This document shows positions 24,368 to 35,480 of a stretch of DNA of 64,000 bases, piece by piece (the stretch's first letter is position 1; each line of letters starts with the position of its first letter). Position numbers and translations under genes: made by a program. Source of the DNA: Methylobacterium sp. 2A. GTDB taxonomy: Bacteria > Pseudomonadota > Alphaproteobacteria > Rhizobiales > Beijerinckiaceae. Under the pieces are notes generated by a model. The model made no database searches, was not told the DNA's origin, and was given only the letters and a program-made list of their open reading frames with translations. Location of the stretch: positions 248,001 to 312,000 of the forward strand of contig NZ_VUOK01000021.1 of the NCBI RefSeq assembly GCF_009806555.1, written 5' to 3'.

Positions 24368-26239
24368 TCAGCCCTGCCCCTCCATGCCTTCCAGCTCGAC
24401 GATCATCCCCTCGATCATGCCGAGGCCGATCTGCCAGAAACCCGGATCCTTCGCGTCGAGGCCGAAGGGCGCGAGCAGGGCGCCGTAGGGCTTCGAGCCG
24501 CCGGCCGAGAGAAGCGCGAAATAGCGATCCACGAAGCCCTCCTCGGCCCGGGCATAGACGCCGTAGAGCGAGTTCACGAGGCAGTCGCCGAACGCGTAGG
24601 CGTAGACGTAGAACGGCGAGTGGATGAAGTGCGGGATATAGGCCCAGTAGGGCTCGTAGCCGGCATCGAGCGTGATCGCCGGACCCAAGGATTCCGCCTG
24701 CACCGACAGCCAGAGGGCGTTGATCTGGTCGGTCGTCAGCTCGCCCTTGGCGCGGGCGAGGTGCACCTTCCGCTCGAACGAGTAGAAGGCGATCTGGCGG
24801 ACCACCGTGTTGATCATGTCCTCGACCTTGGCGGCGAGCATGGCCCGGCGCTGGGTCGTGTCGGTGGTGGCGGCCAGCAGCTTGCGGAAGGTCAGCATCT
24901 CGCCGAACACGCTGGCGGTCTCGGCAAGCGTCAGCGGCGTCGGCGCCATCAGCGCGCCGTTCGGGCCGGCGAGCACCTGATGGACGCCGTGGCCCAGTTC
25001 GTGGGCGAGGGTCATCACGTCCCGCGGCTTGCCCTGGTAATTCACCAGCACGTAGGGGTGAACCGAGGGCACGGTCGGGTGCGCGAAGGCGCCCGGGGCC
25101 TTGCCGGGCCGGGTCGGCGCGTCGATCCAGCGGTCGTCGAAGAAGCGCCTCGCGATGCCGGCCATCTTCGGCGAGAACGCGTCGTAGGCCGAGAGGACGG
25201 TGTCGCGCGCCTCGGTCCAGGGGATCGTGCGCTGCTCGACCTTCGGCAGCGGCGCGTTGCGATCCCAGTAGGGCAGCGTCTCCTGCCCGAACCACTTCGC
25301 CTTCAGCTTGTAATAGCGGTGCGACAGGCGCGGATAGGCCGCCCGCACGGCATCGACCAGGGCCTCAACCACCTCGGGCTCGACCCGGTTGGCGAGGTGG
25401 CGGGCATCGGCCACGTCCTTGAAGCCGCGCCAGCGGTCCGAGATCTCCTTGTCCTTGGCCAGCGTGTTGGTGATCAGCGTGAACACCCGCAGATGCCCGC
25501 GCAGCACCGTGCTGATCGCCCCCGCGGCCTCCTTGCGGACGGCCCCGTCGGAATCCTGGAGCTTGTTGAGGGTCGGCTCCAGCGGCATCTCCTCGCCCTG
25601 CACGGTGAAGCGCAGCGACGCGATGGTCTCGTTGAACAGCCGGTCCCAGGCGGCGTTCGAAGTGACGGATTTCTCGAGGAAGAGCTTTTCGGTCCGGTCG
25701 TCGAGCTGGTGCGGCTTCTCCCGGCGCAGATCCTCGATCCACGGCGCGTAGCGGGCGAGCGGCCCCGCCGCCATCGCGGCGTTCATCACCGCATCCTCGA
25801 CCCGGTTGAGCTCGAGGGCGAAGAACAGCAGATCGGCGGAGGCGTTGGTCAGGCGCTCGCGGGTGTCGCCGTAGAATTTGGCCCGGGCCTCGTCGGTCGT
25901 GTCGCCGGAATAGACGAGGCCGGCGAACGACATCAGCTTGCCGAGCAGGTCCTCGATTCCCTCGTAGGCCCGCACCGCCTCGGCGAGGCCCGCGGAAGCG
26001 TCTGGCCCGGCGGCCATCTCGGCGATGCGCCCGGCATAGCTCTCGGAGAAGCGGCGGCACTCCTCCTCGGCCCGGGTCATGTCGGCGGAGAAATTCGGGT
26101 CGTCGAGGCCCGCATAGAGGTCGGTCAGGTCCCATTCCGGGAGAACGCCGAGGTCGGCAGCCTTCGCGGCGGCGCGCGCGGCGCTCACGCCTTCGGGCAG
26201 GCGGACGATCACCGGCGACGCGGTGGGGCTCGGCATCAT
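24368..26239 (-). CDS. pepF: M3 family oligoendopeptidase F
   Basis: This 623-residue cytoplasmic zinc metallopeptidase has the M3 active site TLAHELGHGVHQVLAG, with two His ligands and the catalytic Glu. The third ligand region is LTLAETASVFGEML and the substrate-closing loop region is SPFYVYAYAFGDCLVNSLYG. The N-terminal helical cap (LPEWDLTDLYAGLDDPNF) is typical of the PepF/oligoendopeptidase F clade, and length is normal. It degrades short peptides. Two ATG codons stand in tandem at the start (26239 and 26236). Confidence 0.93.
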   Translation of the reverse strand: MMPSPTASPVIVRLPEGVSAARAAAKAADLGVLPEWDLTDLYAGLDDPNFSADMTRAEEECRRFSESYAGRIAEMAAGPDASAGLAEAVRAYEGIEDLLGKLMSFAGLVYSGDTTDEARAKFYGDTRERLTNASADLLFFALELNRVEDAVMNAAMAAGPLARYAPWIEDLRREKPHQLDDRTEKLFLEKSVTSNAAWDRLFNETIASLRFTVQGEEMPLEPTLNKLQDSDGAVRKEAAGAISTVLRGHLRVFTLITNTLAKDKEISDRWRGFKDVADARHLANRVEPEVVEALVDAVRAAYPRLSHRYYKLKAKWFGQETLPYWDRNAPLPKVEQRTIPWTEARDTVLSAYDAFSPKMAGIARRFFDDRWIDAPTRPGKAPGAFAHPTVPSVHPYVLVNYQGKPRDVMTLAHELGHGVHQVLAGPNGALMAPTPLTLAETASVFGEMLTFRKLLAATTDTTQRRAMLAAKVEDMINTVVRQIAFYSFERKVHLARAKGELTTDQINALWLSVQAESLGPAITLDAGYEPYWAYIPHFIHSPFYVYAYAFGDCLVNSLYGVYARAEEGFVDRYFALLSAGGSKPYGALLAPFGLDAKDPGFWQIGLGMIEGMIVELEGMEGQG

Positions 26240-26486
26240 GTCGTGCGTTCCTTTTACGGGGAGCTGGTTCCGTACCCTGATATCGAGTGGGCCGCCACGC
26301 GTTCAACGCGGCGGGTTGGCGAGGGGCGCGGCCAGAAACCCGCCGGACTGTGCAAACGTCGTTAAGCGCCACTTTACGTCTGTGGTTCACCCTCCGGCTC
26401 GAAACGAAACAGCCGCCGAATCGGAACCGGTGTCCGGGATCGCCCCGCGCCGCCGGCCGGGTCGGCGTGCCGGTCAGGGAGCCGCC

Positions 26487-27971
<1,485 letters not shown>

Positions 27972-28216
27972 GGCGGTGCCGGGTGTGCTAGCGCACCGGG
28001 CGGATACCGTGTCGCCATCCGTGAACGAACTTTGAAACTGCTGCACCCTACGAATCGATCATTCATCCGGCCGCACTCTCTGCAGCATTGATCGATCCCT
28101 CGGCGACGGCAGGTCGGCACTTCTACTTGGAACGACTGCGGTTGCTGAACGTCACGCTTGCGCGGATAATCACAATCTGCGCGTGCGGTCCTGTCGCCGC
28201 TCCCCGGGAGAATACG

Positions 28217-30199
28217 ATGCGCGTCCCGCGCTCAAGCCTCATGGCGCTGGCCGCCCTCATGACCGGCTCGGTGGCCTCTGCCGCCCTGGCTGCCGAAACG
28301 GCGGCGCTCGACACGTCCGCCACCGCGCCGATCCTGGCGCCGCCGACGCCCGCGACGGCCCCGGATCCGGCCCCGGCCGCGCTGCCGGACTACAAGCCCG
28401 AAGCCCCGGCCGCCGAGCCGGCGCCAGCCGCTGCGGCCCCCGTCGCCCCGACCGATCCGCTCGGCGCGGCTTTGTTCGCCCGGCTCAACGATCCGGCGCC
28501 GCTCCTGCTGCGGCTGACGACCAAGGATCGCGACGCCATCCGATCGTTCTACGAGGCCCGGGCCGACAAGCCGCTCTGGATCGCCGACGGCGCCTGGACC
28601 GAGGCCGCCAAATCCGTCTCGGCCCGGCTCACCGCCGCCGCCGAGGACGGCCTCGACGCACACGCCTACACGATCCCCTCTCTGCCCGAGAAGCCGGACG
28701 AGAAGGCGATCGCGGACGCCGATCTGCGCCTGTCCGCGGCGGCTTTCCTCTACGCCCGCGATGCCCGCGGCGGCCGGGTCAATCTCGCATCGATCTCGCG
28801 GCTGATCACGCCGCATCTCGACCTGCCGGCCGGCAACGACGTGCTGGCCAAGCTTGCCGATGCCGGCGTGAAGGCCGGCGACGTGCTCCAGGGCTACAAC
28901 CCGACGACGCGGGGCTACCTCGCCCTGAAGGCCCGTCTGGCCGCCCTGCGCGGCCCGGCGCCGACTGCCGTGAAGCCGTTGCGGCTGCCATCCGGGCCGG
29001 CCTTGCGGCTTGGCATGCACGATGCCCGCGTGCCGCTGCTGCGCGCGCATTTCGGTCTGGAGAACCGCCCGGCCGGGACGCTCGACCAGGGCCCCGGCGA
29101 GCCCGACACCTACGATGCCGCCGTCGCCGACGCGGTGACGAAGTTCCAGCGCGGCCGGGGGCTGCCCGCCACCGGCATCCTGAACGTGCAGACCGTGCTG
29201 GCGCTCGCCGATGCCGGCCGTGCTGCGCGGCCCACCGGCAGCGAGTCCGAGCTGATCGTCAACATGGAGCGGTGGCGCTGGCTGCCGGGGGATCTCGGGT
29301 CGGACTACATCCTGGTCAACGTGCCGGAATATCGCCTGCGCGCCTATCGCGGCGGCGTCCTGCGCGACGAGGCCCGGGTGATCGTCGGCAAGCCGGATTC
29401 GCGCACCCCGCTCTTCTCGGGGCTCATGGAATACGCGGTCGTCAATCCATCCTGGTACGTGCCGCCCTCGATCCTGAAGACCATGGCGCCGAAGCTCGCG
29501 GGCTACGGCGGCAAGACCTGGGGCGGCTACGAGGTGGTCCGCCGCGGCGGCCACATCTCGCTGCGCCAGCCTCCGGGCGAGCGCAACGCGCTGGGCTTCA
29601 TCAAGTTCATGTTCCCGAACCAGCACGCAGTCTACCTGCACGACACGCCGAACCGCTCGCTGTTCTCCGCCGCCAGGCGCGATTTCAGCCACGGCTGCGT
29701 GCGTGTGGACGACCCGTTCCGCCTCGCCGACGTGGTGCTGCCGGACTGGTCGGCCGAGCGGCTCAAGAAGCTGATCGGCAAGGGTGAGCGTACGCTCCGG
29801 CTGCCCGAGAAGCTGCCGGTCCACCTCGCCTACTTCACGGCTTACGTGGACGATGGCGGCAGCTACCGCACCCTGCCCGATCTCTACGGCTACGATGCGC
29901 CGATGCGCGCGGCCCTCGGGCTGCCGGGCGGCGGGGGGGGCGCGATCGCCCGATTGCCGGACGAGGCACCGCGTCGCAAAGCTGAGGCTGTTCCGACGAC
30001 CCGGAAGGTCCACGCTGCCCAGCACCGTTCGATCCATCGCCGCCTGGCCGATGAATGGCCGGACGAGCGCTACGAGGAGGTCGCGCCGCCGCGGCGCCAT
30101 CTGCGCCGGGCCGCCCGCGCCGATGATGCGCCGGCATATGGCGAGCCCGGGCTGTGGACGCCGGCGCCGCAGCAGGCCGTGCCGCGGAGCTACTGGTAG
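28217..30199 (+). CDS. L,D-transpeptidase (YcbB-like, YkuD domain)
   Basis: This 660-residue secreted protein forms 3-3 peptidoglycan cross-links in the periplasm. A signal peptide (MRVPRSSLMALAALMTGSVA, ending SAALAAE) is followed by a long Ala/Pro linker. A YcbB-type scaffold domain, a peptidoglycan-binding domain (DAAVADAVTKFQRGRGLPATG) and a YkuD catalytic domain come next, with Cys494 in FSHGCVRVDDPFRLA. The C-terminal 80 residues are Arg/Ala-rich with no known fold. The ATG at 28217 has GGGAGA 6 nt upstream; an ATG at 28088 lacks support. A cell-wall DUF882 protein follows. Confidence 0.92.
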   Translation: MRVPRSSLMALAALMTGSVASAALAAETAALDTSATAPILAPPTPATAPDPAPAALPDYKPEAPAAEPAPAAAAPVAPTDPLGAALFARLNDPAPLLLRLTTKDRDAIRSFYEARADKPLWIADGAWTEAAKSVSARLTAAAEDGLDAHAYTIPSLPEKPDEKAIADADLRLSAAAFLYARDARGGRVNLASISRLITPHLDLPAGNDVLAKLADAGVKAGDVLQGYNPTTRGYLALKARLAALRGPAPTAVKPLRLPSGPALRLGMHDARVPLLRAHFGLENRPAGTLDQGPGEPDTYDAAVADAVTKFQRGRGLPATGILNVQTVLALADAGRAARPTGSESELIVNMERWRWLPGDLGSDYILVNVPEYRLRAYRGGVLRDEARVIVGKPDSRTPLFSGLMEYAVVNPSWYVPPSILKTMAPKLAGYGGKTWGGYEVVRRGGHISLRQPPGERNALGFIKFMFPNQHAVYLHDTPNRSLFSAARRDFSHGCVRVDDPFRLADVVLPDWSAERLKKLIGKGERTLRLPEKLPVHLAYFTAYVDDGGSYRTLPDLYGYDAPMRAALGLPGGGGGAIARLPDEAPRRKAEAVPTTRKVHAAQHRSIHRRLADEWPDERYEEVAPPRRHLRRAARADDAPAYGEPGLWTPAPQQAVPRSYW

Positions 30200-30351
30200 G
30201 CTCCGCGCAACCGGCGGCTCATCTCGCAACTTTCACGTGCGTGGCCACACATCCGGGCACGATTTCGCCACGGTCCAGCCTTAGCCGTTTCCGCCGATAG
30301 CCGGGCGCGCTCCGCGCCGGCCGCACCGGGCGGAAGAGGATCAGGACCATC

Positions 30352-31848
30352 GTGCCGCGCCTTCTCCCCCTCCGAAAGCTAGCCCTGGCCCTGTCGGGCA
30401 TCGCGATGGGGTTGCTCGCCGGGACGGCCGAGACCGAGGACGCAATCGCCAACGGCGACACGCGCACGCTCACGATCTACCACACGCACACGCAGGAAAG
30501 CGCGACCATCACGTTCAAGCGGGATGGGCGCTACGACCGCGCGGCCCTCGAACAGCTGAACTGGCTCCTGCGCGACTGGCGCATCAACGAGCCGATCAAG
30601 ATGGATCCGCGCCTGTTCGATACGGTGTGGGAGGCCTATCGGCAGGTTGGCTCGAACCAGCCGATCCACATCGTCTCCGCCTATCGCTCGCCCGGCACCA
30701 ACGCGATGCTGCGCCGCCGCTCGAAGATGGTGGCCGAGTACAGCCAGCACATGCTTGGCAAGGCGATGGATTTCTTCCTGCCGGACGTGTCGATCGACCG
30801 GATCCGTGAGGTCGGGCTCCAGATGCAGCGCGGCGGCGTCGGCTGGTACCCGCATGCGGGCACGCCGTTCATCCATCTCGACGTCGGCTCGGTGCGGATG
30901 TGGCCGCGCATGACCCACGACCAGCTCGCGCGCCTGTTCCCGGACGGCAAGACGGTGCTGCTGCCGAGCGACAACCGTCCCTTCCCCCGCTACGAGGAGG
31001 CCAAGGCCGAGATCCTGGCCCGCGGCGGCACCGTCGCGGGCATCACCACCCAGATGGCCAGCGGCGAGGAAGAGGACGGGCCGAGCCTGTTCGGCTTCCT
31101 GGCGAGCCTGTTCGGCGGCGGCAGATCGGACCCCGCACCTGCGCCGCCGCCGGTCGCCGTGGCCGCCAAGCCGCGCCGGGCGCCGGTCGTCGCCGTGGCG
31201 AGCGCCGATCCGCAGGATATGGCCGGGACCCGCACCGCCCTCGCCTATGCGGCGCCCGCTGCCGACGACGCCCTGCGCGGCTCCCTCGTCCAGCGCGAGC
31301 TGGCGAAGGCGGCGGACGCGAAGGGTACGGATGCGAAAGCGCTGCTCACCGCGGCTCCCGCGGACGCGAAGGCGGAGGAGGCCTTGTCTGCCGTGGTCGC
31401 GCCGCTTCCGCCGCGCCGGCCGTCCGACCTTGCCGCCGTGGTGGCTGCGCTCACTATGCCGCTGCCTCCGCCGCGTCCGGTGCAGTTCGCCGCGCTGAAG
31501 GGCGGCATGGCCAATCTTCCGGCCGCAAACGAAATCCGTGCCCTGGAGAAGCCCTCCCCTTCCGATCCAACCCGGGTCCGTACCCTGGTCGCCCCGGATG
31601 CCGACGCCAAGCTGCAGCTGCGCGCCCTGTTCGAGGCGGTCTCAGCCGGTTCGGTCGCAGCACCGGCGAGCCGCAGCGCACCGGTCCGCATCGCCACGAT
31701 CCGTATTCGCGACGCCGCGCCGGATGCCGTCGTGGCCGCGGCGCCGGAGCGTACGACAACGCGGTTCAGTGCGCGCAGCCCCGGGGACGACCTCGCCTCG
31801 GCGCGGTTCACCGGATCGGCGACGCGGCCGGCATCCACGGGGCGCTGA
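30352..31848 (+). CDS. DUF882/YcbK family M15-type peptidoglycan peptidase
   Basis: This 498-residue exported protein has an N-terminal hydrophobic signal (LALALSGIAMGLLAGTAE) and a DUF882 domain (about residues 35-200) of the D-Ala-D-Ala carboxypeptidase M15 fold. Metal-site elements are SAYRSPGTN, SQHMLGKAMDFFLPD (His and Asp) and PFIHLDVGSVRMWP (second His). The C-terminal 270 residues are low-complexity Ala/Pro/Arg. It starts with GTG at 30352 after AGGACC. YcbK sits beside the YcbB transpeptidase in E. coli too, so the pairing here is the usual cell-wall unit. Confidence 0.9.
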   Translation: MPRLLPLRKLALALSGIAMGLLAGTAETEDAIANGDTRTLTIYHTHTQESATITFKRDGRYDRAALEQLNWLLRDWRINEPIKMDPRLFDTVWEAYRQVGSNQPIHIVSAYRSPGTNAMLRRRSKMVAEYSQHMLGKAMDFFLPDVSIDRIREVGLQMQRGGVGWYPHAGTPFIHLDVGSVRMWPRMTHDQLARLFPDGKTVLLPSDNRPFPRYEEAKAEILARGGTVAGITTQMASGEEEDGPSLFGFLASLFGGGRSDPAPAPPPVAVAAKPRRAPVVAVASADPQDMAGTRTALAYAAPAADDALRGSLVQRELAKAADAKGTDAKALLTAAPADAKAEEALSAVVAPLPPRRPSDLAAVVAALTMPLPPPRPVQFAALKGGMANLPAANEIRALEKPSPSDPTRVRTLVAPDADAKLQLRALFEAVSAGSVAAPASRSAPVRIATIRIRDAAPDAVVAAAPERTTTRFSARSPGDDLASARFTGSATRPASTGR

Positions 31849-31926
31849 GCCGCTGCGATTGACCCGAACCCGGCTTCAACCTGGGTGCGGATTGGATGCC
31901 CGGTCGGCGTCGCCGCGCGGAAGACG

Positions 31927-32181
31927 TCAGCGCAACGGCTTGGACAGGTTGACGCTCAGCGCCGCCACCAGCGTCGCCGCGTAGCTGTCATCCTGCATGG
32001 AGGCGATGCGATCCGCTTCGTTGCCGCTGTTCGTCGCCACCGACATCATGAGCATCCCGGCGGTGACCATGCCGCCGAGGGCTGCCATCAGCGCCAGATA
32101 GGCCCGCATGGCGGCGCGCGGCGCGGCCGCAACAGCTTGCGGCTCGCTGATGCACAGGGGCGCGGAATCGGGCTGGATCAT
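31927..32181 (-). CDS. Small single-pass membrane protein, hypothetical
   Basis: From the ATG at 32181 it encodes 84 residues (MIQPDSAPLCISEPQ). There is one hydrophobic helix (AYLALMAALGGMVTAGMLMM) in the middle and a polar C-terminal tail ending SVNLSKPLR. A GTG start at 32235 would add 18 residues. I recognise no family. It converges with the DUF882 gene and lies downstream of ppdK, from which a hairpin separates it. Confidence 0.5.
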   Translation of the reverse strand: MIQPDSAPLCISEPQAVAAAPRAAMRAYLALMAALGGMVTAGMLMMSVATNSGNEADRIASMQDDSYAATLVAALSVNLSKPLR

Positions 32182-32340
32182 GGCCGGTGATTCTGACGGG
32201 TGACGCTGGACCCGCCGCGGATCGAAGAAAGGCACGCCCGACCCATCGGCTCAAGTGGTCAACGTCCCATTTCCGGTCGAGTTCTTGCGAGGAGCCGCCT
32301 TTTTCCAACGGCTCATTTTACACTTGGTTGATAACCGGTT

Positions 32341-32364
32341 GGAGGGCACCGCCACGTGCCCTCC
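32341..32364 (-). terminator. Hairpin downstream of ppdK
   Basis: GGAGGGCAC and GTGCCCTCC form a perfect 9-bp stem with a 6-nt loop, 11 nt after the ppdK stop codon. No T-run follows, so its efficiency is uncertain. Confidence 0.6.
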
Positions 32365-32375
32365 ACGAGGCGGCC

Positions 32376-35081
32376 TCAGCCCTCCTTGCCGGACACCTTG
32401 CCGAGCGCCGCCTGGGCGGCCGCGAGGCGGGCGATCGGCACGCGGTAGGGCGAGCAGGACACGTAATCGAGCCCGACCTCCTGGCAGAAGCCCACCGAGG
32501 CCGGATCGCCGCCGTGCTCGCCGCAGATGCCGAGCTTGATGTTCGCCCGCGTCTTGCGCCCGCGCTCGACGCCGATCCGCACCAGCTCACCCACGCCCTC
32601 CTGGTCGATGGTGATGAACGGGTCGGCCGGCAGGATGCCCTTCTGGGTGTAGGGCCCCAGGAAGGTCGCGGCGTCGTCGCGGGAGATGCCCAGAGCCGTC
32701 TGGGTCAGGTCGTTGGTGCCGAAGGAGAAGAACTCGGCCGTCTCGGCGATCTCGCCGGCCTTCAGCGCCGCCCGCGGCAGCTCGATCATGGTGCCGACCT
32801 GGTAGTCGAGGGTCGCGCCCTTCTCCTCAGACACGGCCTTCGCCATGGCATCGATGCGCGCCTTCACGAGGTCGAACTCGGCGCGGGTGAAGACCAAGGG
32901 CACCATGACCTCGGGGGTGACCGGCTTGCCGGTATCGGCAGCGGCCTGCACGGCGGCCTCGAAGATCGCCCGGGCCTGCATCTCGGCGATCTCCGGGAAG
33001 GCGATCGCGAGGCGGCAGCCGCGGAAACCGAGCATCGGGTTGTGCTCGGACAGCTCGCGCATCCGATGCCGGATCTTCTCCTCGGCCACGCCCGTGGCCT
33101 TCACGACCTCGGCCACCTCGGCGTCGGTGTGCGGCAGGAACTCGTGGAGCGGCGGGTCGAGCAGGCGGATCGTCACCGGCAGGCCCGACATGATCGTGAA
33201 CAGCTCCAGGAAGTCCTGGCGCTGGTAGGGCAGGATCTTCGCCAGCGCCGCCCGGCGGCCCTCGGCGTCGTCGGCCAGGATCATCTCGCGCACCGCGATG
33301 ATGCGGTCGCCCTCGAAGAACATGTGCTCTGTGCGGCAGAGGCCGATGCCCTCGGCACCGAAGTTGCGCGCGGTCCGCGCATCGGTCGGCGTGTCGGCAT
33401 TGGCCCGGACCTTCATGCCCCGGAAGGCGTCGGCCCATTCCATCAGGGTGGCGAAGTCGCCCGACAGCTCGGGCTCCAGCATCTTCACCTCGCCCTGGAT
33501 CACCTGACCGGTCGAGCCGTCGATGGTGATCTTGTCGCCGGCCTTCAGCGTGACGCCGCCGACCGAGAGGGTCTGCGCCTTGTAGTCGATCCGGATCGAG
33601 CCGACGCCCGACACGCAGGGCTTGCCCATGCCGCGGGCCACCACGGCCGCGTGGCTGGTCATGCCGCCGCGGGTGGTCAGGATGCCCTCGGCGGCGTGCA
33701 TGCCGTGGATGTCCTCGGGCGAGGTCTCGATGCGCACGAGGATGCACTTGCGCTCGGCCTTGCGATGGGCCTCCGCGTCCTCGGAGTTGAACACGATCTC
33801 ACCGGTCGCCGCACCCGGCGAGGCCGGCAGGCCGGAGGCGATGACCTTGCGGTCGGCCTTCGGGTCGATGGTCGGATGCAGGAGCTGGTCGAGGGCGCCG
33901 GGCTCGACGCGGCCGATCGCCTCCTCGCGGGAAATGAGCCCCTCGCCCGCCAGATCCACGGCGATGCGCAGGGCGGCCTTGGCCGTGCGCTTGCCGTTGC
34001 GGGTCTGGAGCATCCAGAGCTTCCCCTTCTCGATGGTGAATTCCATGTCCTGCATGTCGCGGTAATGCGATTCCAGGATCCCGTAGATCCGGGTCAGCTC
34101 CGCGTAGCTCTCGGGCATGGCCTTCTCCATGGAAGGCTTGTCGCTCTCGGCCTCGATACGGGCCTTCTCGGTGATGTTCTGCGGGGTGCGGATGCCCGCC
34201 ACCACGTCCTCGCCCTGCGCGTTGATCAGGAACTCGCCGTAGAGCGCCTTCTCGCCGGTGGAGGGATTGCGGGTGAAGGCGACGCCGGTCGCCGAGGTGT
34301 CACCCATGTTGCCGAACACCATCGCCTGCACGTTGACGGCCGTGCCCCAGCTTTCGGGAATGTTGTTCAGCTCCCGGTACTTCTTGGCGCGCGGGATCAT
34401 CCAGGAATCGAAGACGGCGCCGATCGCGCCCCAGAGCTGGTCGTCGGCCCCCTGCGGGAAGTCCGAGCCGTGCTCGTTGCGCACGATTGTCTTGTAGGTC
34501 TGGATCAGGGTCTTCCAGTCGCCGGCGCCGAGCTCGGTGTCGAGGTCGAAACCCTTGCTCTCCTTGTACTGCTCAAGCGCCTCCTCGAAGGCGTGGTGCT
34601 CCACGCCGAGGACCACGTTCGAATACATGGTGATGAAGCGGCGGTAGGAATCGTAGGCGAAGCGCTCGTCGTCGGCCTCCTTGGCCAACGCCAGGACGGT
34701 CTCGTCGTTGAGGCCGAGGTTGAGCACCGTGTCCATCATGCCGGGCATCGAGGCGCGGGCGCCCGAGCGGACCGAGACGAGGAGCGGGTTGGTCTTGTCG
34801 CCGAACTTGCGCCCCGTCAGCGCGCCGATCTGGGCGAGCGCGGCCGCGACCTGATCCTTCAGCTCCGGCGGGTAGGACTTGCCGTGATCGTAATAGTAGG
34901 TGCAGACTTCGGTGGTGATGGTGAAGCCGGGCGGTACCGGCAGTCCGAGGTTGGACATCTCGGCGAGGTTGGCCCCCTTGCCGCCGAGCAGGTCGCGCAT
35001 CTGCGACTTGCCCTCCGCCTTGCCGTCGCCGAAGGCATAGACCCACTTCGCGCTGCCGGTCGCCATGTCGATCCCGTCCAT
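32376..35081 (-). CDS. ppdK: Pyruvate, phosphate dikinase
   Basis: This 901-residue enzyme interconverts pyruvate + ATP + Pi and PEP + AMP + PPi. The N-terminal ATP-grasp domain begins KWVYAFGDGK and GGKGANLAEMSNLGLPVPPG. The mobile domain has the catalytic His in TRGGMTSHAAVVARGMGKPC. The C-terminal PEP/pyruvate TIM barrel has GLCRTEHMFF and, near the end, GICGEHGGDPASVGFCQEVG. Length is normal. In serine-cycle methylotrophs it supports PEP supply. The ATG at 35081 is chosen; a second ATG at 35066 is possible. It lies downstream of the DUF3096 gene and the puf operon on the other side. Confidence 0.96.
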   Translation of the reverse strand: MDGIDMATGSAKWVYAFGDGKAEGKSQMRDLLGGKGANLAEMSNLGLPVPPGFTITTEVCTYYYDHGKSYPPELKDQVAAALAQIGALTGRKFGDKTNPLLVSVRSGARASMPGMMDTVLNLGLNDETVLALAKEADDERFAYDSYRRFITMYSNVVLGVEHHAFEEALEQYKESKGFDLDTELGAGDWKTLIQTYKTIVRNEHGSDFPQGADDQLWGAIGAVFDSWMIPRAKKYRELNNIPESWGTAVNVQAMVFGNMGDTSATGVAFTRNPSTGEKALYGEFLINAQGEDVVAGIRTPQNITEKARIEAESDKPSMEKAMPESYAELTRIYGILESHYRDMQDMEFTIEKGKLWMLQTRNGKRTAKAALRIAVDLAGEGLISREEAIGRVEPGALDQLLHPTIDPKADRKVIASGLPASPGAATGEIVFNSEDAEAHRKAERKCILVRIETSPEDIHGMHAAEGILTTRGGMTSHAAVVARGMGKPCVSGVGSIRIDYKAQTLSVGGVTLKAGDKITIDGSTGQVIQGEVKMLEPELSGDFATLMEWADAFRGMKVRANADTPTDARTARNFGAEGIGLCRTEHMFFEGDRIIAVREMILADDAEGRRAALAKILPYQRQDFLELFTIMSGLPVTIRLLDPPLHEFLPHTDAEVAEVVKATGVAEEKIRHRMRELSEHNPMLGFRGCRLAIAFPEIAEMQARAIFEAAVQAAADTGKPVTPEVMVPLVFTRAEFDLVKARIDAMAKAVSEEKGATLDYQVGTMIELPRAALKAGEIAETAEFFSFGTNDLTQTALGISRDDAATFLGPYTQKGILPADPFITIDQEGVGELVRIGVERGRKTRANIKLGICGEHGGDPASVGFCQEVGLDYVSCSPYRVPIARLAAAQAALGKVSGKEG

Positions 35082-35231
35082 GTCTGAGGCCCGGCTCCGG
35101 CCGAGCTGATGGGCGGGGTTGGACCATCCCGCAGCGCAACGCAAGATGAACGCGCGATGGCGTTGTGCGCACGCGGCTGACGGCGGTGGCGGTCTGTCAG
35201 GCGTGGCGCCCCCGCCCGGGCGCGCCGCGGG

Positions 35232-35375
35232 TCAACGCAGTATTCCCAGGCCGATGACGCCGACCACGATCAGGTAGATCGCCACGATGTAGTTGAGGAG
35301 CCGCGGCATCACCAGAATCAGGATCCCGGCGAGGATCGCGATGAGCGGCTGAAGATTCGAGATGGTGATCGTCAT
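35232..35375 (-). CDS. DUF3096 small membrane protein
   Basis: This 47-residue protein is almost entirely hydrophobic. It has two short helices around a central Pro-Arg turn (LIAILAGILILVMPRLLNYI, then VAIYLIVVGVIGLGIL). The LNYIVAIYLIVVGVIGL block is characteristic of DUF3096. An AGAGG ribosome-binding site lies 6 nt before the ATG. Function is unknown. It sits alone between pufC and ppdK. Confidence 0.85.
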   Translation of the reverse strand: MTITISNLQPLIAILAGILILVMPRLLNYIVAIYLIVVGVIGLGILR

Positions 35376-35480
35376 GGGCGCCTCTCAAAGCCGAGCTTGG
35401 CCGATGAGACTGACGCCTCTACCCGACGGAGGTTCCCTGTGGCTTGCAGGCGGCGGAGCCTTTCCGCTCCGCCGCCCGGA

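Noticed and set aside
24620..26365. 581-codon plus-strand frame opposite pepF
   Set aside because: It is antisense to a complete M3 peptidase; the composition is that of a GC-rich complementary frame.
32187..35087. 966-codon plus-strand open frame opposite ppdK
   Set aside because: It is a shadow of ppdK, whose sense protein has complete catalytic motifs. The antisense product shows no family features.
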